Of a stretch of DNA of 10,465 bases, positions 6,797 to 10,465 are shown one piece after another (position 1 is the first letter of the stretch; each line of letters begins with the position of its first letter). Source of the stretch: JACCQS01 sp050999295 (lineage in GTDB: Bacteria; Actinomycetota; Actinomycetes; Mycobacteriales; Geodermatophilaceae); contig JBPCPI010000184.1 in assembly GCA_050999295.1 (NCBI GenBank), positions 1 through 10,465 on the forward strand, written 5' to 3'. The notes below the pieces were generated by a model. The model was not told where the DNA came from, did no database searches, and saw nothing but the letters and a program-made list of their open reading frames with translations. The position numbers were made by a program, and so were the translations under genes.

Positions 6797-6995
6797 GGTC
6801 CCCCCCAACAGGTCACCTGCCAACCGTGTCAGGCTGAGATGGCCCTGGGACCGCGGAGAAGCCGGTTGTGGATACGGACACGACGTCCGGCCGGGCTTTG
6901 CCTACCCCGTACACCGGCACGCCGAACGGCGACTCGGCGTGTTGCGACACCAGGTAGGCAAAGCGTGATCGTGGGCGTCGCGGGATGATGGCCTT
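6797..6995. other. 199-base gap between divergent uma2 and tsaC; no gene seen
   Basis: This region should hold promoters for the two divergent genes, and it is where the 3' end of prmC would normally lie. I find no PrmC-like peptide in any frame. A small dyad, CAGGT-C-ACCTG (6809-6819), stands 13-23 bases before the Uma2 start. The main structure is the nested inverted repeat at 6895-6964, listed separately. GATGAT (6984-6989), six bases before the tsaC ATG, resembles a -10 element of a leaderless gene, but has no matching -35. Confidence 0.5.
6895..6964 (+). repeat. Nested inverted repeat (12-bp outer, 8-bp inner arms) upstream of tsaC
   Basis: GCTTTGCCTACC (6895-6906) is the exact reverse complement of GGTAGGCAAAGC (6953-6964). 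Inside, CACGCCGA (6918-6925) pairs with TCGGCGTG (6934-6941) around an 8-base loop, and G-U pairs plus one C-G would extend that inner stem as RNA. The whole 70-base element ends 31 bases before the tsaC start codon. It could be a structured leader, a pair of operator half-sites, or the remnant ends of a very small mobile element. Symmetry is seen directly; function is not known. Confidence 0.65.
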
Positions 6996-7724
6996 ATGAC
7001 CCAGCGGTTCGACTGTTCCGAGGACGGCCAGCGCCGGGACGGCATCGCCGCTGCGGCCACCGCCATCCGGGCCGGCAAGTTGATCATCCTGCCGACCGAC
7101 ACGGTGTACGGGATTGCAGCCGACGCGTTCACCCCGCGGGCGATCACCGGTCTGCTGGCCGCCAAGGGTCGGGGGCGGGCGATGCCGGTGCCGGTGCTCA
7201 TCGCCGACGTCGACACCCTGGAGGGCGTCTCGACGAACCTCAGTTCGACTGCGCGGCTGCTCACCAGGGCCTGCTGGCCGGGCGGCCTAAGCGTCATCGT
7301 GGAGCACCCACCCTCGCTGGCCTGGGATCTGGGGGACGCCAAGGGGACAGTGGCCGTACGCGTGCCGGACGACGATCTGGCCCGCGACCTGCTCCGGGAG
7401 ACCGGGCCGCTGGGAGTCTCCAGTGCCAACCGCTCGGGACGACCGCCTGCGCGGACCGCCGACGACGCGATCGAACAACTCGGTGCGGTCGTGGCGGTGG
7501 TCCTCGACGACGGTCCGCGCGCTGAAGGGGAACCCAGCACGATCGTGGACTGCACCGCCGATCCGCCGAGGGTGCTACGCGTCGGCGCGGTCCCGGAGTC
7601 CCGGTTGCACTATCTGGTGCCCACCATCCGTACGGTGGCACCTGTTGACTTCACAACCGATCCCGATCCGACCGCCGAGCCAGACCATGAACCGGCCAGT
7701 CCCGAGGAGCAAGACACCGCATGA
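6996..7724 (+). CDS. tsaC: L-threonylcarbamoyladenylate synthase (TsaC/Sua5/YrdC family)
   Basis: A 242-residue enzyme that makes threonylcarbamoyl-AMP from threonine, bicarbonate and ATP, the first step of t6A37 modification in ANN-decoding tRNAs. The YrdC domain covers about residues 10-205: LIILPTDTVYGIAADAF (30-45), the K-x-R signature KGRGR (Lys57, Arg59, Arg61), and Ser143-x-Asn145 in GVSSANRSG. The Sua5 C-terminal domain is absent. Instead there is an acidic, Pro-rich tail of about 35 residues (DPDPTAEPDHEPASPEEQ) that looks disordered. ATG 6996 has no clear ribosome binding site, and a -10-like GATGAT sits six bases before it, so a leaderless mRNA is possible. Its stop overlaps the glyA start by four bases (ATGA), so the two are co-translated. 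It normally follows prmC in this phylum; here a Uma2 gene on the other strand precedes it. Confidence 0.95.
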   Translation: MTQRFDCSEDGQRRDGIAAAATAIRAGKLIILPTDTVYGIAADAFTPRAITGLLAAKGRGRAMPVPVLIADVDTLEGVSTNLSSTARLLTRACWPGGLSVIVEHPPSLAWDLGDAKGTVAVRVPDDDLARDLLRETGPLGVSSANRSGRPPARTADDAIEQLGAVVAVVLDDGPRAEGEPSTIVDCTADPPRVLRVGAVPESRLHYLVPTIRTVAPVDFTTDPDPTAEPDHEPASPEEQDTA

Positions 7725-8995
7725 CCACATCGCCGTACTGGGGACCGGATTTCGCCGCCCTGCGGGCTACCGATCCGGAGATCGCCGATGTCATCCTCGG
7801 TGAACTCCGGCGGCTTCGCGGCGGATTGCAACTGATCGCGAGCGAGAACTTCACCAGCCCCGCTGTCTTGGCTGCGCTGGGCTCGACATTGTCCAACAAG
7901 TACGCCGAGGGCTATCCGGGCAGGCGCTACTACGGGGGCTGTACAGAGGTCGACAAGGCCGAGGAGATCGGGATCGCCCGGGCCAAGGAGCTCTTCGGCG
8001 CCGAGCATGCCAATATCCAGCCGCACTCCGGAGCCAGCGCCAACCTCGCTGCCTACGGCGCCTTCATGTCGCCCGGCGACACCCTGCTGGGGATGGCCCT
8101 CCCGCACGGTGGACACCTGACTCACGGCACGAAGGTCTCTTTCTCGGGAAAGTGGTTCAACGCCAAGCACTACGGCGTACGCAAGGAGACCGAGCACATC
8201 GACTACGACGAGGTTCGCGATCTGGCGCGCGAGCACCGGCCCAAGGTCATCGTCTGCGGTGGCTCGGCAATTCCGAGGACGATCGACTTCGCGACCTTCC
8301 GGGAGATCGCCGACGAGGTCGGCGCCATCCTCGTGGTCGACGCGGCGCACTTCATCGGACTCGTTGCCGGACAAGCCATCCCGAGCCCGGTCCCGTACGC
8401 TGACGTGGTCACGTTCACCACCCACAAGGTCCTGCGCGGTCCGCGCGGCGGAGCGATCGTGTGCAAGGCCGAGCACGCCAAGGCGATCGACAAGGCCGTG
8501 TTCCCGATGATGCAGGGCGGCCCGCTGATGCACTCGGTGGCTGCCAAGGCGGTCAACCTCAAGGAGTGCCAGAGCCCGGAGTACCAGGCCTACGCCCGCC
8601 AGGTCATCGCCAACGCCCAGGCACTGACCAAGGGCCTGGAAGCCGAAGGACTGCGCGCGGTCACCGGAGGCACCGACACCCATCTCGCCCTGCTCGACGT
8701 CTCCGAGGCCGGCGTGACCGGCGCCGAAGCGGAGTCGCGCTGCGATGCCGCCGCAATCGTCCTGAACAAGAACGCGATCCCCTACGACCCGCAGCCGCCG
8801 AGCGTGGCCTCGGGTATCCGGGTGGGCTCGCCCGCGGTCACCACGCAGGGCATGGGCCCGGTCGAGATGGATCGGATCGCGGCTCTGATCGGTCGGGCGA
8901 TCCGGGACACCACCGGAGCCGAGGCTGTCGGGATCGCGGCCGAGGTCGGGGAACTTGTCAGCGCACATCCGGCCTATCCCGAACCTCGGGCCTGA
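7721..8995 (+). CDS. glyA: Serine hydroxymethyltransferase-family enzyme, with an unusual active-site residue
   Basis: A 424-residue PLP enzyme of fold type I that normally interconverts serine and glycine with tetrahydrofolate, supplying one-carbon units. Family signatures are clear: LIASENF, NKYAEGYPGRRYYGGC (Tyr70-Tyr71), PHSGASANLAAY, HGGHLTHG, VDAAHFIGLVAG (Asp and His contacting the cofactor), the PLP lysine Lys236 in FTTHKVLRGPRGG, NKNAIPYDPQPP and ASGIRVGSPAVTT with the carboxylate-binding Arg. One departure is notable. The usual GGCE(Y/F/H)VD reads GGCTEVD, so without a gap Thr75 sits at the position of catalytic Glu57 of E. coli GlyA and Glu76 lies one residue later. VDAAH replaces the common VDMAH. 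It may be a normal lineage variant or a paralogue with altered substrate use, such as aldol cleavage or alpha-methylserine chemistry. The start overlaps the tsaC stop by 4 bp, which implies translational coupling. Confidence 0.93.
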   Translation: MTTSPYWGPDFAALRATDPEIADVILGELRRLRGGLQLIASENFTSPAVLAALGSTLSNKYAEGYPGRRYYGGCTEVDKAEEIGIARAKELFGAEHANIQPHSGASANLAAYGAFMSPGDTLLGMALPHGGHLTHGTKVSFSGKWFNAKHYGVRKETEHIDYDEVRDLAREHRPKVIVCGGSAIPRTIDFATFREIADEVGAILVVDAAHFIGLVAGQAIPSPVPYADVVTFTTHKVLRGPRGGAIVCKAEHAKAIDKAVFPMMQGGPLMHSVAAKAVNLKECQSPEYQAYARQVIANAQALTKGLEAEGLRAVTGGTDTHLALLDVSEAGVTGAEAESRCDAAAIVLNKNAIPYDPQPPSVASGIRVGSPAVTTQGMGPVEMDRIAALIGRAIRDTTGAEAVGIAAEVGELVSAHPAYPEPRA

Positions 8996-8996
8996 A

Positions 8997-9027
8997 CGGG
9001 TGACCCGACGGGCGCAGAGCGCGGGTC
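8997..9027 (+). terminator. Small GC-rich hairpins after glyA, possible weak terminator
   Basis: Alternative short stems overlap just after the glyA stop: CGGG-TGA-CCCG (8997-9007), GACCCG (9002-9007) with CGGGTC (9022-9027), and GCGC-AGA-GCGC (9012-9022). None has a T-tract. The 104-base gap to wecA also holds GGTAAATAGGGT (9041-9052), in which TAGGGT fits TANNNT and could be a -10 element for wecA, without a clear -35. Evidence for either role is weak. Confidence 0.3.
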
Positions 9028-9083
9028 GCACCTTGGCTGGGGTAAATAGGGTGAGTTGGCTGCGGTCAGAGGCGAGTGAGCCG

Positions 9084-9107
9084 ATGGCGGTGACCGGCGG
9101 TGCGTGA
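9084..9107 (+). CDS. Possible 7-codon upstream ORF overlapping the wecA start
   Basis: ATG at 9084 opens a seven-codon frame (MAVTGGA) that ends with TGA at 9105-9107, so it runs eight bases past the first base of the wecA GTG at 9100, in another frame. The wecA GTG itself has only a weak ribosome binding site, so ribosomes finishing this short frame could restart there. Such a short frame can easily arise by chance; there is no coding evidence beyond its position. Confidence 0.2.
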   Translation: MAVTGGA

Positions 9108-10245
9108 GTACTCGGTCGTACTGCTGACCGCGGCGATCATCACGTTTCTGCTGACCTCGGTCATCCGGACCGTAGCCAGGCACTTCCGCGCCATGACCCA
9201 GGTCCGGGACCGGGATGTCCATGCCATCCCGACCCCTCGGTGGGGTGGCTTCGGCATGTACGCCGGCGTGGCGGCGGGCATGCTCCTGGCCCACCAACTC
9301 CCCGCGCTGCAACGCACCTTCGGATACAGCTCCGAGACCACGGCCGTCCTCGTGGCCGGTGGCCTGATCTGTCTGTTGGGAGCGGTGGACGACCGGTTCG
9401 ATCTCGACCCGCTGACCAAGTTGGTCGGGCAGATCGCGTGCGCAGGCGTCATGGTGCTCCTTGGGGTGCAGTTGCAGTACGTGTACGTGCCCTTCGGCGA
9501 CATCGGCACCGTCTCGCTGGGGTCCGATGTGGGCGTACCGCTGACCATCCTGCTCACCGTGTTGGCAGTGAACGCCATGAACATGGTCGACGGCCTCGAC
9601 GGATTGCTCGTCGGGGTCGCCGGGATCGCCGCACTCGCCTTCTTCGCCTACTCCTATTATCTGGCCCGTACCGGGTACGGCGACGTCGCGTCCGCACCGA
9701 CGCTCACTACCGCTCTGCTCGCCGGCGCCTGCCTGGGGTTCCTGCCGCACAACTTCTCCCCTGCCCGGATCTTTCTGGGGGATACCGGCTCCATGCTGAT
9801 CGGCCTGATGTTGTCCGCCGCCGCGGTCTCGGCCGCCGGCCGGGCAGACCCACAGACCCTGTCCTCGTTGGGGGGCGTCCTGCCGCTGACCCTCCCGCTG
9901 CTGATCCCGGTCGCGGTCCTGGCCATTCCGCTGGTCGATCTGGTCCTCGCGGTGCTCCGCCGTACCAAGGCCGGACGCTCACCGTTCGCCCCGGACAAGC
10001 AGCATCTGCATCACCGCCTGCTCGAGATCGGACACTCCCAGCGCCGAGCGGTGCTCACCATGTACCTCTGGTCGGGGCTACTCGCCTTCGGAACGGTGGC
10101 GATCGCGATCACCGGCCGGACGATCCCGGTGCTGCTCGGGATGGCCATCCTGGCCGTCATCGCCGTCGTGCTGTCTCAGCTCCCGAAATTCCGCCGCGCA
10201 GGTACGGCGAGCCCCCGGCCGCAGCGGGTGAAAACGCTGACCTGA
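9100..10245 (+). CDS. wecA: Undecaprenyl/decaprenyl-phosphate GlcNAc-1-phosphate transferase (WecA/Rfe/TagO type)
   Basis: A 381-residue polytopic membrane enzyme of the MraY/WecA family. It transfers a HexNAc-1-phosphate, usually GlcNAc-1-P, from a UDP-sugar to polyprenyl phosphate on the inner face of the membrane, starting the lipid-linked synthesis of cell-wall glycans (linker unit, teichoic acid or other polymer). The signatures are in order: DDRFDLDP with Asp97, Asp98 and Asp101 (Mg/substrate), NAMNMVDGLDG with Asp164 and Asp167, FLGDTGSM (Asp228) and the HLHH motif at 302-305 that marks the WecA/TagO branch and contacts the sugar nucleotide. About ten or eleven hydrophobic segments are visible, starting with VVLLTAAIITFLLTSVI and ending with VLLGMAILAVIAVVLSQL. 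I chose GTG 9100 because VREYSVVLL matches the usual N-terminus; the ribosome binding site is weak. It lies between glyA and the AtpZ-like gene, the normal actinobacterial place. Confidence 0.95.
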   Translation: MREYSVVLLTAAIITFLLTSVIRTVARHFRAMTQVRDRDVHAIPTPRWGGFGMYAGVAAGMLLAHQLPALQRTFGYSSETTAVLVAGGLICLLGAVDDRFDLDPLTKLVGQIACAGVMVLLGVQLQYVYVPFGDIGTVSLGSDVGVPLTILLTVLAVNAMNMVDGLDGLLVGVAGIAALAFFAYSYYLARTGYGDVASAPTLTTALLAGACLGFLPHNFSPARIFLGDTGSMLIGLMLSAAAVSAAGRADPQTLSSLGGVLPLTLPLLIPVAVLAIPLVDLVLAVLRRTKAGRSPFAPDKQHLHHRLLEIGHSQRRAVLTMYLWSGLLAFGTVAIAITGRTIPVLLGMAILAVIAVVLSQLPKFRRAGTASPRPQRVKTLT

Positions 10246-10319
10246 GCACTGCCGAAGGCACCCGGATCCGGGCGGCGTTGCGGCGGGTCAGGCGCGCCGG
10301 GCAGCCGGCCACGCTCTGG

Positions 10320-10325
10320 TAGCGT
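10320..10325 (+). promoter_or_regulatory. Putative -10 element (TAGCGT) before the AtpZ-like gene
   Basis: TAGCGT fits TANNNT and is preceded by CTGG, giving CTGGTAGCGT, a form often seen at actinobacterial promoters. It stands 11 bases before ATG 10337, so transcription would begin only a few bases before the start codon. No clear -35 is seen. If correct, the following ATP-synthase genes would have a promoter separate from wecA. Confidence 0.35.
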
Positions 10326-10336
10326 CGCCTCACGAG

Positions 10337-10465
10337 ATGGACGCCGGCGGCCCCGAACTGAGCGACCTGCTATCGATGGGCCTGACCATTGCCCTGTGGC
10401 TGGTAGTGGGCTTCGGCCTCGGCTAGTGAGCCGATCTGCCCTTCGACACGTTCCCGGGATTCGCC
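10337..10465 (+). pseudogene. AtpZ/AtpI-like small membrane protein, 5' part, interrupted by tandem stops (truncated by window edge)
   Basis: From ATG 10337 the frame reads MDAGGPELSDLL and then a hydrophobic helix SMGLTIALWLVVGFGLG. It meets TAG (10424-10426) and TGA (10427-10429) in direct succession. The same frame then stays open to the window edge as ADLPFDTFPGFA. That continuation looks like the segment following the first helix of AtpZ/AtpI-family proteins, where a G-(W/L)-L-x-D pattern links two helices. The position after wecA, where the atp operon normally begins, supports this. As sequenced only 29 residues would be made. The family call rests on a short hydrophobic stretch and gene order. 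It could instead be a genuine small peptide with the similarity downstream due to chance. The rest of the gene lies outside the window. Confidence 0.45.

Noticed and set aside
6797..6995. tRNA gene or phage/integrase attachment site at the block boundary
   Set aside because: No cloverleaf or conserved tRNA T-loop sequence is seen, there is no integrase gene in the block, and no direct repeat flanking the block was found by eye.
7610..9031. 473-codon open frame on the minus strand, antisense to tsaC/glyA
   Set aside because: Same cause: antisense shadow of glyA. The identical length to the other shadow is coincidence.
1..10465. CRISPR array, toxin-antitoxin pair, restriction-modification or other defence system
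   Set aside because: No regularly spaced repeats, no nuclease-methylase pair and no small overlapping gene pair of TA type; the single Uma2 gene is not enough.

Overview
The window looks like chromosome of a high-GC Gram-positive bacterium (Actinomycetota). GC-rich third codon positions, the gene order rho-rpmE-prfA ... tsaC-glyA-wecA followed by the start of what is probably the ATP synthase locus, and an LpqC-type lipoprotein all fit. The order Propionibacteriales is my best guess, from general similarity only; no marker here fixes the genus.

Layout. Bases 1-2071 (+): the 3' end of rho, then rpmE (ribosomal protein L31) with a plausible promoter and a strong hairpin terminator, then prfA (release factor 1) with a perfect 24-nt hairpin just before its ribosome binding site. 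Bases 2072-6995: an accessory block of four genes in mixed orientation. They are a Rv2258c-like SAM-dependent methyltransferase on the minus strand, broken by a frameshift; a TPR-LuxR regulator on the minus strand; a divergent LpqC/PHB-depolymerase-like lipoprotein esterase on the plus strand; and a Uma2-family gene on the minus strand, also frameshifted. Bases 6996-10465 (+): tsaC and glyA, translationally coupled by a 4-bp overlap; wecA (rfe); and the start of a small AtpZ/AtpI-like membrane protein gene that contains two consecutive in-frame stops.

How the genes work together. The flanking genes serve transcription termination, translation (L31, RF1, the t6A tRNA modification), one-carbon metabolism and the first lipid-linked step of cell-envelope glycan synthesis. 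In most actinobacteria prmC, which methylates the GGQ glutamine of RF1, lies between prfA and tsaC. Here no prmC is visible, and the accessory block occupies exactly that place. The methyltransferase next to prfA lacks the PrmC NPPY motif and should not be taken for PrmC.

Most worth checking: the missing prmC; the two single-base frameshifts, both inside the block; a Thr in GlyA where the catalytic Glu (E. coli Glu57) is normally found; the tandem TAG-TGA in the AtpZ-like reading frame; and several perfect inverted repeats upstream of prfA, tsaC and the methyltransferase. I see no clearly new multi-gene defence or mobile system. The LuxR-methyltransferase pair is the only local candidate for a regulated unit, and its methyltransferase is broken as sequenced.
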